Shown: piece by piece, positions 8,806-18,035 of the stretch | Layout: each line of letters opens with the position of its first letter | How positions within the stretch are numbered: the stretch's first letter is position 1 | The notes under the pieces: model-generated | Told to the model about the DNA's origin: nothing | The model's input: the letters and a program-made list of their open reading frames with translations, nothing else | Databases searched by the model: none | Assembly: GCA_945957605.1 (NCBI GenBank) | Contig: CAMFLR010000006.1 | Span: forward strand, 248,001 to 312,000 | DNA from: an uncultured Isosphaeraceae bacterium | Lineage (GTDB): Bacteria > Planctomycetota > Planctomycetia > Isosphaerales > Isosphaeraceae | DNA: 64,000 nt | Direction of reading: 5' to 3' | Translations under genes and position numbers: made by a program

Positions 8806-9936
8806 TCAAGGCCGGCTCACCCGTTTCGCGGTGACAACGTACGCATCCGTTCCCGCCGGCGATTCAAAATTCATCCGTCGCGGACCCTCCGGCGCACCAT
8901 AGCAATAAGTCAGTTCGTCCCCCTCGATGCGATAGATTCCCAGCCTGGGTTTTCCCTTGGTGGGACCCGTTTGAAACACCAGATCGATCTCGTTGGGGTC
9001 CTTGGTGGCATCGGCGACGACGTCGATACGCGAGATCAGCTTTCCGCTCATTTCGGTCCGCATCGCGTCATCCACAACAATCAGTTTGATGGGCGATGCC
9101 GCGGGAACAATCGCGCCTCGATGTCGCGTCGTGACGATCGTCCATTCCCCGCGCAAACGCGGGTCGCCGTCGTCTTTCAATGAGCGCGATGCGATCGTAC
9201 CGAAGAGCACCTTATTCTTATCAATCGCCGGTCCGAGCATGCGTTCGAATGTCTGCCGTTGCCGCTTGGTGAGGATCCGCAAAATCTGCTCGGTCGCCTG
9301 GGCGTGCATCTGGTCGTAGCGCTTCACTGCGTTTCGTGTGCGGGTCCGAGTCTCTCGCGTGTCGGGAGGAGCGTCGGGCTGTACCCTCCCCATGACGGAC
9401 TGCGACAATTTCTGCATCTCGGGAGTGCCCAGATTTTCGCGCAGAATCACTTCAACCTGCGCGATCTGGTCGGGGTTCATACCGAGTGATTCCTGGACGT
9501 CGGGCCTGCGAAACGCGGACGGTCCCGCAAGCTGGAGCGCGATGCCGCGTAGTCGTGTTTTTTGCTCGGGTGTGAGGATGCGGTCGAGTTCAGATCCGGT
9601 CGTGCGGCGGAGTTCGGCGGTACGGCTGGAGATTTCCCGCATGCGCTTTTGGCGCTCCTGAATCGGGATCTTCTGCCCCTCAGGAGACTCCATCATGTCG
9701 CGGATTTCCTTCTCCAGCGGATCGCGCAACTCCCGATAAGCTGCAACAGACTGCGAAACTTTGCGCTTCTGGTCGTCCGTCAGGTTCATCTCCGCCTGCA
9801 CGCCGGGGATGGCGAGGTCAATTGCATAAGACGCCGACGGGTTCGCGGGCGCTTGAGCCAGCACGCGCGAGTCGACCGAGGCGAGTTGAAATAGCAGGGC
9901 GATAGGTCCGAGCGCGAGCAACCGCAGTCGACGCAT
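8806..9936 (-). CDS. Secreted Spy/CpxP-like repeat protein with C-terminal TIGR03067-like domain
   Basis: The 376-residue protein has an N-terminal signal peptide ending near ADSRVLAQA (about residue 28). Residues about 40-240 are helical and contain LTxxQ-type motifs (MNLTDDQKRKV, ILTPEQKTRL, GMNPDQIAQV, ILTKRQRQTF), the hallmark of Spy/CpxP periplasmic sensors or chaperones. Residues about 255-376 resemble the planctomycete domain TIGR03067 (RLRGEWTIV, GIYRIEGDELTYCYG, Y-V-TAKR). The combination suggests an envelope protein. Function is not known. It is divergent from the Fe-S carrier gene. Confidence 0.7.
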   Translation of the reverse strand: MRRLRLLALGPIALLFQLASVDSRVLAQAPANPSASYAIDLAIPGVQAEMNLTDDQKRKVSQSVAAYRELRDPLEKEIRDMMESPEGQKIPIQERQKRMREISSRTAELRRTTGSELDRILTPEQKTRLRGIALQLAGPSAFRRPDVQESLGMNPDQIAQVEVILRENLGTPEMQKLSQSVMGRVQPDAPPDTRETRTRTRNAVKRYDQMHAQATEQILRILTKRQRQTFERMLGPAIDKNKVLFGTIASRSLKDDGDPRLRGEWTIVTTRHRGAIVPAASPIKLIVVDDAMRTEMSGKLISRIDVVADATKDPNEIDLVFQTGPTKGKPRLGIYRIEGDELTYCYGAPEGPRRMNFESPAGTDAYVVTAKRVSRP

Positions 9937-10201
9937 GGAACGACCTCCGATTCTGTGACGTCTTGATGAAAAGTCTGGCGTCGTCGCTTCTGGATCCGTC
10001 CCGGAATTCTCGCGGCATACCGCTCGGTCCCATAGACCGATCTGCCTTCAATAGCTGACTGTGGTCATTCCAGCGGATTTCCGAGTCCATCCATAGCCGC
10101 GGAATTGACTCCGCGATATGATATTGACGTGGGAGGGAGACATCATCCCTACCGGACGATGACAAGCAAAACATCCCCGCTCAACACTGGGAGGGTTCTC
10201 A

Positions 10202-10531
10202 ATGGGCGTTTCTCTGAGCGAGTCGGCCGCGCGTGAAGTCAAGAAGGTGATGGCGGAACAGAGCACCCCGACCGAAATGTACCTCCGCGTGGGCGTACAG
10301 GGCGGCGGCTGCTCTGGCATGTCGTACACCCTCGGCTTCGACGCCAACGTGACCGAACGCGATCGCGTCATCGAAATTCACGGCGTGAAGCTCGCGGTTG
10401 ACAAGAAGTTCGAGCCCTACCTCGAAGGCACCGTCGTCGACTTCTACGACGGCCTCGAAAAGCGCGGCTTCGTGTTCAACAACCCGAACGTCGTGAAGAC
10501 CTGCGGCTGCGGCAGCTCGTTCCAGGTCTAA
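10202..10531 (+). CDS. A-type iron-sulfur cluster carrier (HesB/IscA family)
   Basis: A 109-residue protein with the three conserved cysteines of A-type carriers: Cys 37 in GGGCSGMSY and Cys 101/Cys 103 in CGCGSSF. These proteins accept Fe-S clusters or iron and deliver them to apo-enzymes in the cytoplasm. A GGGAGG ribosome binding site precedes the ATG. The gene stands alone, with a strong terminator after it; the cysteine desulfurase of the window is 14 kb away, so there is no isc/suf operon here. IscA, ErpA and SufA subtypes cannot be separated from the sequence alone. Confidence 0.92.
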   Translation: MGVSLSESAAREVKKVMAEQSTPTEMYLRVGVQGGGCSGMSYTLGFDANVTERDRVIEIHGVKLAVDKKFEPYLEGTVVDFYDGLEKRGFVFNNPNVVKTCGCGSSFQV

Positions 10532-10555
10532 TCGCCGAGCGATTCAAATCAATAA

Positions 10556-10604
10556 CCGCGGACGGTACTTCAAGTTAACCGAAGTACCGTCCGCGGTTTG
10601 TTTT
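10556..10604 (+). terminator. Strong Rho-independent terminator
   Basis: CCGCGGACGGTACTT and AAGTACCGTCCGCGG form a perfect 15-bp stem with an 11-nt loop, followed by TTTGTTTT. It begins 25 nt after the Fe-S carrier stop codon. Confidence 0.93.
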
Positions 10605-10668
10605 GCGCTCAGGGCTTTTGTTCGACGCTCAGGATGGGTTTCGGGGTGGTGCTAGAGATCAGACCGTC

Positions 10669-10745
10669 GGGTGCCACTGGTCGTACGCCACCTGTGTGCC
10701 CTAAATGACGTCGAGCACACTGGTTGGGTACAACCAGTGGCACCC
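10669..10745. repeat. Family-1 palindromic repeat, copy 1 (diverged)
   Basis: The ends GGGTGCCACTGG and CCAGTGGCACCC are perfect inverted repeats, and an inner GTGTGCC / GAGCACAC pair is also visible. It lies in the gap between two convergent genes (Fe-S carrier and a hydroxyacid dehydrogenase), just after the terminator. The interior has diverged from the other copies. Confidence 0.8.
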
Positions 10746-10807
10746 AGAAAAGGGCGACATTAGGAGCGAATATAGCTCAACACCCTGAATTCCTGCATGA
10801 GCCTTGT

Positions 10808-11788
10808 TCAAAGTGCCCGCGCGGCAAGCTCGGGATTGACCATGCACGGGATCGGCCAGTGCCCCTGTGCGACCTCGACCATGCACTGGGCGGCGAGCGT
10901 CGCCATGTCGTCCATGCTCTTAGAGTCGATCCCCGCGACGTGCGGGCTGCTGACGACGCGCGGGTGCTGAAGCAGCGGGTTGGTCGGCAGAGGCGGTTCA
11001 GGATCGAAGACGTCGAGGCCGGCGCCGCCGATTTGGCCGGATTCGAGCGCTTCGAGCAGGTCGATCTCGTTGACGAGCGGTCCGCGCGCGGTGTTGAGAA
11101 GAATCGCGCCACGCTTCATCTTGGCGAACGTTTGCTTGTTCATGAGCCCGCGCGTTTCGGGCGTCGCCGGCAGGTGCAAGCTCACGACGTCGGCTTCAGC
11201 GAGCAGGTTTTCGAACAGCATGCGCTGAAGGCCATGCTTCACGTCGAAATCGGGGTCGGCAATGGTGTCGAACGCGATGACGTTCATGCCGAATGCAAGA
11301 GCACGCGGAACCATCGCCCGGCCGATCCGTCCCAGGCCGACCAACCCCAGCGTCTTGCCGCGAATCGGGCTTACGACGTCCCGCTCCCAACGGCCTGAGC
11401 GAATAATCGCATCGTAATAAGCGATTTTGCGTGTGAGACCGAGCAAGAGTGCGAATGCCTGCTCGGCGACGCTTTCCTGATTCGTCCCGGGGGCGATCGT
11501 CACCGCGATGTTCCGCTGAGTTGCCGCGGCGATGTCGATGGCGTCAAAACCGACGCCGGTTCGCGCCAGCACCTTCACCTTGGGGGCGAGGTCCATCAAT
11601 TCGGCGGTGTACTTCTCGCCTCCGGCCATCACCACGTCCGCCTGCGGGAGCATCTGGCGAAGCTGAGCTTCGGTCGGCGTGCCTTCCCCTTCGGGATAAA
11701 CCAGGTCGAACCCGGCGGCTTCGAGAATCTCGCGATAACGACCCGGCTGGCGGCGGATCGGCTCGGGGCCGATCAGAGCGATAGGCAT
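10808..11788 (-). CDS. D-2-hydroxyacid dehydrogenase (phosphoglycerate-dehydrogenase-like)
   Basis: The 326-residue protein has the NAD-binding motif GLVGLGRIGRAMV, the active-site Arg region LLNTARGPLVNE and the catalytic His region SSPHVAGID. It lacks the ACT or other C-terminal regulatory domain of classical SerA, so it is a short D-isomer-specific dehydrogenase acting on an unknown 2-oxo/2-hydroxy acid. It is divergent from a second enzyme of the same superfamily, which suggests a shared regulatory region. Subfamily assignment to phosphoglycerate dehydrogenase is by general similarity only. Confidence 0.88.
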   Translation of the reverse strand: MPIALIGPEPIRRQPGRYREILEAAGFDLVYPEGEGTPTEAQLRQMLPQADVVMAGGEKYTAELMDLAPKVKVLARTGVGFDAIDIAAATQRNIAVTIAPGTNQESVAEQAFALLLGLTRKIAYYDAIIRSGRWERDVVSPIRGKTLGLVGLGRIGRAMVPRALAFGMNVIAFDTIADPDFDVKHGLQRMLFENLLAEADVVSLHLPATPETRGLMNKQTFAKMKRGAILLNTARGPLVNEIDLLEALESGQIGGAGLDVFDPEPPLPTNPLLQHPRVVSSPHVAGIDSKSMDDMATLAAQCMVEVAQGHWPIPCMVNPELAARAL

Positions 11789-12210
11789 GGGAGGCTCGAT
11801 GACTCTGAGAAGGAATGAAGTAGTCGAACAGGGTTTCGCTCAATGTATCGGAGCAAACCCAAGCACGCCACCCACACGCTTGCAATGCGAGCTTAGGTAA
11901 ATTGGTCATGATCTGGTAAAACTGTCACATTGATCATGAGATGGAGTATCATCCAAGGATATTGGTGGTCGAATAAGCACAAAAGTGATCCGGGAACGAC
12001 GATTGGTTCCGCCTGCGCGACGAATAATCGCAATTTGGAATGACCGTCCCCTCGATCCCAGGCGGAAAACGCCGATAATGAAGAGACCGCCCGAGCGACC
12101 GCTCCCGATTTGCGGACTCGCGGAGTGTTTCGGCCTGTCCAGCTTAGGTAAGCTGGGCTAAGGTAGTGGCGGTTTTCCTGGATGTGGTAAGAGGTTGGGG
12201 AGAGTCGCCT
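11789..12210. promoter_or_regulatory. Divergent intergenic region with a repeated 11-mer
   Basis: This 422-base gap separates two divergent dehydrogenase genes and should hold both promoters. AGCTTAGGTAA occurs twice in direct orientation (11890-11900 and 12141-12151); the second copy is the core of the palindrome CCAGCTTAGGTAAGCTGG (12139-12156). A near-palindrome around TGATCATGAGAT lies near 11930. No gene was supported here. Confidence 0.45.
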
Positions 12211-13191
12211 GTGTCGAGCCGCGTCGCGATTACTCGTTTGATCCCCGAACCTGGGCCGACCATGTTGGCCCACCAAACGGTCGAGTTGGTCGCCAACTCC
12301 GAGGATCGCTCGCTCGACCGCGCAGAGCTTCGTGGACTCGTCGGCGGTTGCGACGCGGTGCTCTGCTTGCTCACCGACTCGATTGATGCCGACATTCTCG
12401 ACGCCGCTGCCGATTGCAAAATCTTCGCGAATATGGCCGTCGGCTACAACAATATCGACGTCGCCGCCGCAACCAAACGCGGGATCATGGTGACGAATAC
12501 CCCCGGCGTGCTTACCGAATGCACGGCCGACCTCGCGATGGCGCTGATCCTCGGCGTCGCCAGGCGCGTGGCGGAAGGCGACGTCGAAATGCGGGCCGGC
12601 CGTTTCCCGGGCTGGGGACCGCTCTACATGCTGGGTGGAGACGTTACCGGCAAAACGCTCGGTCTCGTCGGTCCCGGTCGAATCGCCGCCGCCGTCGCAA
12701 AACGGGCCAAGGGGTTCGACATGCCCCTGCTCTATCACGGACGCCGCCCCAGTCCCGACATGGAAGCCCTCGGCGCGAAGGCGGTCGACCTCGATACGCT
12801 GCTCCGCGAAAGCGATTTCGTGAGCCTGCACGTCCCGCTGAGCAAGGAAACGCATCATCTGATCGACGCCGCCGCGCTGGCCAAAATGAAGCCGACGAGC
12901 TATCTCATCAATACAGCGCGTGGGCCAGTTGTCGACGAAAAGGCTCTCGTCGCCGTATTAAAAGCGGGCGCCATTGCGGGCGCGGGGATTGATGTGTACG
13001 AAGATGAGCCGGCGATGGCTCCTGGCCTTGCCGACTGCACAAACGCCCTCTTGCTTCCGCACCTGGGGAGCGCCACACTTGGAACGCGATCCGCGATGAG
13101 CAGGATTGCCGCGGAAAACATCGTCGCCGTACTTGAAGGCCGGCGTCCGCCCAACCTGCTCAACCCCGAAGTTTGGCAGGGGAACAGCTGA
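12211..13191 (+). CDS. D-2-hydroxyacid dehydrogenase, glyoxylate/hydroxypyruvate reductase type
   Basis: The 326-residue product has GLVGPGRIAAAVAKRAKGF as dinucleotide fold, INTARGPVVDEKALV and the catalytic LLPHLGSATLGTR segment, matching glyoxylate reductase/D-glycerate dehydrogenase. The GTG start is chosen because a GGGGAGAG ribosome binding site precedes it and the product then starts VSSRVAITRLIPEPG, which aligns with the family; the longer frame adds 15 unlikely residues. It would interconvert glyoxylate or hydroxypyruvate with the hydroxy acid using NAD(P)H. Confidence 0.88.
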   Translation: MSSRVAITRLIPEPGPTMLAHQTVELVANSEDRSLDRAELRGLVGGCDAVLCLLTDSIDADILDAAADCKIFANMAVGYNNIDVAAATKRGIMVTNTPGVLTECTADLAMALILGVARRVAEGDVEMRAGRFPGWGPLYMLGGDVTGKTLGLVGPGRIAAAVAKRAKGFDMPLLYHGRRPSPDMEALGAKAVDLDTLLRESDFVSLHVPLSKETHHLIDAAALAKMKPTSYLINTARGPVVDEKALVAVLKAGAIAGAGIDVYEDEPAMAPGLADCTNALLLPHLGSATLGTRSAMSRIAAENIVAVLEGRRPPNLLNPEVWQGNS

Positions 13192-13281
13192 ATCGAGTTC
13201 GATTGCATCGCCTTGCCGTAAAGGCACGTTCACTCCGCCAGCTTCCGTAAGGTTGTCTCAACTGTTCGGGGTCCGGTCGCA

Positions 13282-14760
13282 ATGGGATTGACCAAGTTTC
13301 GACTCTCGCCCGATGCGAACCGTAAGGCGCTCGCCCGCGTTTACATGACCGGCCTCGACCGCACCGCCGTGCGGATGCGAGTGTTCGTCGAGGGCGATAT
13401 TCTCGCGTGCCAGAAAGACTCCAACGAAAGCGGTAGGCTCTTTATCCCCTGGAAGATCCCCGGCTTCGGCACAGCTTACGTCGGAACGGCAACCCTTTCT
13501 GAACGAAACGAACCCTATCCCCTCGCCGTCGAACTCGCTCGCGGTAAGCTCAACGACATCCGCAACCAGCTTGCCGACTGGAAGCAAATGGGCCTGCGGA
13601 CCGACCGCCGGCTCAACGATTTGCTCAATAAAGCTCAGTCCGCTTTCTATCGCGCCGTCACTTCGCGCGAGGATTTCAACGTCGCCGAAGCAGCCGCGCG
13701 CGAGTGCATCGCCGCCTCGTGGGAAACTGGACAGGTGCTCGTTGAACTCTACGTTCAACAGGTCATTCAGACGCGCATTTCTGGCGGCGTAAAACTTCCC
13801 ACTCAGCTTGGTGTCGCTCTGAGCGAAGAACCAAAGCGTCCCTGGGCCGACGAGATTCGCACCTACTCGAACGCGGTTCGTCTGGCGTGTAGTTGGAAGT
13901 CGATCAGTCCGACGGAAGGCCAGAACCGCTGGGACGCGCTCGACGCCCAACTCGCGTGGGCCCAAAAGCAAAAGCTCGCCGTTCAGGCCGGACCGCTGAT
14001 CGACCTTCGCACGAGTGCCCTGCCCGACTGGCTTTGTCTCTGGGAAGGCGACTTCGACACCATCCTGAGTCTGGCCGTCGATCTCGTCCGGCAAACCGTC
14101 ACACGCTACAAGGGAAAGATTCCCGTCTGGACGTTGCTCAATCGCCCCGCATCGGCCGAAATTCTCGGTCTGGGCGAAGAAGATCAAATCCGCCTCGGCG
14201 CTCGCCTGCTGCAGACCGCCCGCCACATCGATCCTTCTGCACAATTCCTGATCGGCTTCGACCGCCCATGGGGCGAGTGGCTCGGCCAGAGCGCGTTCCA
14301 GCTCGGCCCGCTGCATCTTGCCGACTATCTGGCACGATCGGATGTTGGCATGTCGGGGATCGCACTCGAAATTGCCCCCGGTTACAGCGCGCCTGGCTCT
14401 GGCCTCCGCGACCTGTTCGACTTCTCACGCCTGCTCGACCTTTACGCGCTCATCAACCTACCGCTCTATGTGAATCTCGCGTTGCCATCGTCGTCCAAGC
14501 CAGATCCCAAGGCCGACAATAGCGTTACGATGGATATTGGCGACTGGCCGCCCGAAATCGACGAGCATTTTCAGGCCCACTGGTCGGCCGGATTCATCGC
14601 ACTCGCGGCGGCCAAACCGTTCGTGCGATCGGTCATCTGGAGCGACCTGAGCGACGGTCACCCACACCTGTTCCCCAACGCCGGCCTGCTTCGTGCCGAC
14701 GATACGTCCAAGCCCCTGCTGACCTGGATGAGCACCTTCAGACGCGACCTGCTCGCTTAA
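13282..14760 (+). CDS. GH10-like (endo-xylanase-related) protein, catalytic residues uncertain
   Basis: The 492-residue protein has an N-terminal beta-rich part (about 1-110) and a TIM-barrel-like region that resembles planctomycete proteins annotated as endo-1,4-beta-xylanase. Visible pieces are IPVWTLLNRP, LGLGEEDQIRLGARLLQTARHIDP, FDRPWGEWLG and SGIALEIAPGY. In true GH10 enzymes the barrel strand ends with an Asn-Glu acid/base pair; here the same place reads LLNRP, so the acid/base residue appears to be missing or displaced. There is no signal peptide. It lies in a plus-strand run with the next two genes and the dehydrogenase upstream. Confidence 0.6.
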   Translation: MGLTKFRLSPDANRKALARVYMTGLDRTAVRMRVFVEGDILACQKDSNESGRLFIPWKIPGFGTAYVGTATLSERNEPYPLAVELARGKLNDIRNQLADWKQMGLRTDRRLNDLLNKAQSAFYRAVTSREDFNVAEAAARECIAASWETGQVLVELYVQQVIQTRISGGVKLPTQLGVALSEEPKRPWADEIRTYSNAVRLACSWKSISPTEGQNRWDALDAQLAWAQKQKLAVQAGPLIDLRTSALPDWLCLWEGDFDTILSLAVDLVRQTVTRYKGKIPVWTLLNRPASAEILGLGEEDQIRLGARLLQTARHIDPSAQFLIGFDRPWGEWLGQSAFQLGPLHLADYLARSDVGMSGIALEIAPGYSAPGSGLRDLFDFSRLLDLYALINLPLYVNLALPSSSKPDPKADNSVTMDIGDWPPEIDEHFQAHWSAGFIALAAAKPFVRSVIWSDLSDGHPHLFPNAGLLRADDTSKPLLTWMSTFRRDLLA

Positions 14761-14797
14761 AACTCCCGCGACCGGTGCGGGTAAAAGGGTGGCAATC

Positions 14798-15388
14798 ATG
14801 CACGGCCACACCGCGCTAAGACTCACGCAGGTTGCCCCTCAGGCGTTTCAATTCACAACGCCAACCGGCTCGCCACTCGCGTGCTGCACGCCCGGCCCAA
14901 TCAAAAGACGCACGCCTGGCTTACTCCGCTGGCTAGGACTGGCAGACGACAACCTCGCGGCGAGTCGGCCGAGCTTGCAAGTGCGTTGCTCGCAAACGCA
15001 GTCGCTGCTTTTCAAAGTTCGCCAGGCATCGGGAATGATGTACGACAGCCGGCGAGTTTACGATGGCTCGAGCAGAGTGATTGCGCACATAAGAAGCGGC
15101 TTCAAGTCGGCAGTTAGCGGTATGGCTTCGCTCATCGACATGCGCGAAGTCGACGACTCATGTCCCGATATCAGCAATTGCCCCTGGTATGGCGTGGTTC
15201 GGGCACGCGGAGATTTGTACGTCGTCGATTTCGTTGATATTTTGCCAGGCGTCTCGATCTCGCCACTTGCGAATGCGTCAACCAGCGGATTTGATATCGC
15301 CATCTCCGCCCCAATCGCTGCCGATCCCGTGCGGTCGCTGCTCGCCTGGGCCGTACCGCTCACCCTCGCCTGGAAGCCGCCAGCCTGA
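14798..15388 (+). CDS. Hypothetical protein, 196 residues
   Basis: Not recognised. It is a soluble-looking protein without a signal peptide or membrane segment. The middle part (SGMMYDSRRVYDGSSRVIAHIRSG) looks like a short beta-hairpin series. The ATG is chosen over a GTG 9 nt upstream because GGGTGG lies just before it. It starts 37 nt after the GH10-like gene and ends 24 nt before the alpha/beta hydrolase gene, so it is likely part of the same transcript. Confidence 0.6.
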   Translation: MHGHTALRLTQVAPQAFQFTTPTGSPLACCTPGPIKRRTPGLLRWLGLADDNLAASRPSLQVRCSQTQSLLFKVRQASGMMYDSRRVYDGSSRVIAHIRSGFKSAVSGMASLIDMREVDDSCPDISNCPWYGVVRARGDLYVVDFVDILPGVSISPLANASTSGFDIAISAPIAADPVRSLLAWAVPLTLAWKPPA

Positions 15389-15412
15389 TTTTCCCACCAC
15401 GGACGCATCGCA

Positions 15413-16525
15413 ATGGCATTACGACATACGTTTCTCCCTCTGATTTCAGTCGCAATCGTAATCGCCTCGCCCGCATTCGTTCACGCGGACGATCCGCCCG
15501 CAACCGTCGCCAAGTTCTTCGCACCTCCCGCCGAACTTGCATCAAACTTCGGTGCCTATCACCCGGTGCTGCAATTCGCCGACGGCCGCCCTGTGCTTAA
15601 TGCCGACGACTGGCTCGTGCGTCGCGCTGAGATTCTCAAGTCATGGCATAATTTGATGGGTCCGTGGCCAGAGTTGATCGACCCGGCCATGAAGGAACTT
15701 TCCAGCGAGCCGCGCGAAGGTTTTGCCCAAAAACGCGTGCAATTGCAGGTCTCGCGCGAGCGAAGCGTCGAAGGATATCTCCTCGTACCGCCCGGCGCTG
15801 GTCCATTTCCCGCTGTTCTCGTCGTCTATTACGAGCCCGAAACGGCGATCGGCAAAGGCCAACCGCTTCGCGACTTCGCTTACCAACTCACGAAGCGCGG
15901 ATTTGTCACGCTCTCGATTGGCTTCGATCCCCGCCCCATCGTTCCCGGCAAGAACGCGACTGCGATTCAACCGCTTTCCTACCTCGCTTACACCGCTGCG
16001 AACGCTCACACGGCGCTCACAAAACTACCTTACGTCGATGCCAAGCGCATCGGCGTGATGGGCCATTCCTACGGCGGCAAATGGGCGATGTTTGCCGCGT
16101 GCCTTTACGACAAATTCGCCTGCGGAGTCTGGTCTGACCCTGGCGTTGCGTTTGACGAAACCCGCCCGAACGTGAACTACTGGGAGCCGTGGTATCTAGG
16201 ATGGGAGCCAGGCAAATCGCGCAAGCCCGGTCTGCCGACTGTCGCGAATCCTGCATTTGGCAGCTATCCCAAACTCGTCGCCCAGGGGCACGACCTTCAC
16301 GAGTTTCAGGCCCTGATGGCGCCACGGCCGTTTCTCGTCTCGGGCGGTTCGGAAGATCCGATCGAACGATGGAAGGCGCTCAACCACGCACTCGCCGTTA
16401 ACAAATTGCTGGGAAAGCCGCACAGCGTCGCTTTGACAACCCGTCCCGCACACCCGCCGACGTTGGAATCAAACGAGCAGATCTATCAATTCCTCGAATT
16501 CGTGCTTCATCCCGCTAAACACTGA
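15413..16525 (+). CDS. Secreted alpha/beta hydrolase, dienelactone-hydrolase-like
   Basis: The 370-residue protein has a signal peptide (FLPLISVAIVIASPAFVHA, cleavage near residue 25). The nucleophile elbow GHSYGG places the catalytic serine at residue 219; the acid is probably in GGSEDPIERW and the histidine in RPAHPPTLES near the C-terminus. This arrangement fits secreted acyl or carbohydrate esterases of planctomycetes, often called acetylxylan-esterase- or dienelactone-hydrolase-like. Its position after the GH10-like gene is compatible with a role in polysaccharide breakdown, but that is inference. Confidence 0.85.
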   Translation: MALRHTFLPLISVAIVIASPAFVHADDPPATVAKFFAPPAELASNFGAYHPVLQFADGRPVLNADDWLVRRAEILKSWHNLMGPWPELIDPAMKELSSEPREGFAQKRVQLQVSRERSVEGYLLVPPGAGPFPAVLVVYYEPETAIGKGQPLRDFAYQLTKRGFVTLSIGFDPRPIVPGKNATAIQPLSYLAYTAANAHTALTKLPYVDAKRIGVMGHSYGGKWAMFAACLYDKFACGVWSDPGVAFDETRPNVNYWEPWYLGWEPGKSRKPGLPTVANPAFGSYPKLVAQGHDLHEFQALMAPRPFLVSGGSEDPIERWKALNHALAVNKLLGKPHSVALTTRPAHPPTLESNEQIYQFLEFVLHPAKH

Positions 16526-16655
16526 TATCAATTCGTCTCAATTTGATAAAACCTCACGCACCGAAGAAATTCGGAGGCACGCTCTTTACAGTGACATTTG
16601 TCAGGGATAGAGTCGTGCTCGTGACCATATAAGGCTCGCACCTCAGGAGGCTCGT

Positions 16656-18026
16656 GTGACTTACTCCAAGCACCGCATCGGCCGACTGTCCCTGTTGTTT
16701 CTCGGCCTCTGCACGATTGCTCGTGGCGAGGATTCAGCACCTGCTTTGCCGCGTTACCAGCTTAAACCTGGCCTCGAATTCACGGTGCACGGCACCGATG
16801 AGTTCAAGTATGAAAATGGTTCGCTCAACACGTCGAACGACTACCAGGTATGGGTCATTCGCGCCAATGCCGATGGAAGCTGGCGCGTGGTGATTCAGTC
16901 AAAGAGCCGCATGACTCAAAAGATGAACGGCAAGGACGTCAGCAGTGGGAACGATGATGTAACGCTCGCGTATTGCGATGTTTTTCCCGACGGTCGAATC
17001 ATCACGAACGACTCGCTCGGTTATCGCCTCGATCCGTCCGTCGTCTTCCCGAAGCTGCCGGCGAATGCAACAGAGGCGGAGGGCACGTGGGTGTCGACCG
17101 ATCCCGGTCAGGGAACTCGCACTGAATTCAAGCGTGCGAGCGCGCCGCCGAAGTCCGACGAATGGGCTTTTGACGCCGTGAAATCGAGCCCGATGGACAG
17201 AATCTATCTCTCGTCGCACCGCTCGCGCTTCGTGTTCGACGCCAAGCGCGGCCTGATCGCTCGCCTTGAGAATAACACCGCGCAAGGTTACGGGTTCAAT
17301 GGGAAGGGCGTCGGCAACAGCGAGCTGACCTCGGTCTCACAACTCGACCCCGAGAAGCTCAAAGCCTTTAGCGCGGAGACTGATCGCTACTTCGCCGCGA
17401 ACGCAGCTTATCAGGATGCCACCAGGAAAGCGGCCACAGCCGCCAAGGACACTGAACCAATCCTGGCCCAGGCCGAAAAGGCTTTGAAGGAAGCTCGTGA
17501 GACGTTGACGCTCCCGGCGCTCCGCGACCAGATCGACGGTCAACTCAAGCGGCACGAGCAGCTTCGCTCTTATTACGTCGAAGAAGCGAAGAGCCGGGCG
17601 AAAGTTCTTGGCAAGCCCGCGGCCGACTGGGAGGTGAAAGACATCGCCGGCAAGTCGCATTCGCTGAAAGACTATCGCGGCAAAGTGGTCATCCTCGACT
17701 TCTGGTATCGCGGCTGCGGCTGGTGCATTCGCGCGATGCCACAAGTCAAAGAAGTTGCCGACGCATTCAAGAGCGAACCTGTGGCGGTGCTCGGCATGAA
17801 CACCGACGCGCAGGACAAGGACGCCCAGTTCGTGATCGACGAGATGGCCCTGAATTATCCGACGCTCAAAGCCAAAGGCGTGCCCGAGAAATACGGCGTG
17901 CGTGGGTTCCCAACGCTGATCATCATCGACAAAGAAGGGAACGTCGCCGATATCCACGTCGGCTACTCGCCGCATCTTCGCCAGGATGTTTCAGAAACGA
18001 TCAAGCGTCTGCTCAGCGCCCGCTGA
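16656..18026 (+). CDS. Secreted protein with C-terminal TlpA/AhpC-type thioredoxin domain
   Basis: The GTG start has an ideal AGGAGG ribosome binding site 5 nt upstream. The 456-residue product has a short signal peptide (residues about 8-23), a beta-rich N-terminal region of about 220 residues that is not recognised, a helical linker (about 235-310) and a thioredoxin fold from about residue 318. The redox motif is CGWC at 354-357, with GKVVILDFWYR before it and the cis-Pro region GVRGFPTLIIID after it. Such proteins probably reduce or exchange disulfides on envelope proteins; the partner is unknown. Confidence 0.88.
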   Translation: MTYSKHRIGRLSLLFLGLCTIARGEDSAPALPRYQLKPGLEFTVHGTDEFKYENGSLNTSNDYQVWVIRANADGSWRVVIQSKSRMTQKMNGKDVSSGNDDVTLAYCDVFPDGRIITNDSLGYRLDPSVVFPKLPANATEAEGTWVSTDPGQGTRTEFKRASAPPKSDEWAFDAVKSSPMDRIYLSSHRSRFVFDAKRGLIARLENNTAQGYGFNGKGVGNSELTSVSQLDPEKLKAFSAETDRYFAANAAYQDATRKAATAAKDTEPILAQAEKALKEARETLTLPALRDQIDGQLKRHEQLRSYYVEEAKSRAKVLGKPAADWEVKDIAGKSHSLKDYRGKVVILDFWYRGCGWCIRAMPQVKEVADAFKSEPVAVLGMNTDAQDKDAQFVIDEMALNYPTLKAKGVPEKYGVRGFPTLIIIDKEGNVADIHVGYSPHLRQDVSETIKRLLSAR

Positions 18027-18035
18027 CGCACTCTT

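Noticed and set aside
11893..12858. Long minus-strand frame overlapping the hydroxyacid dehydrogenase
   Set aside because: It is antisense to a gene with clear dehydrogenase motifs and has no ribosome binding site or domain.
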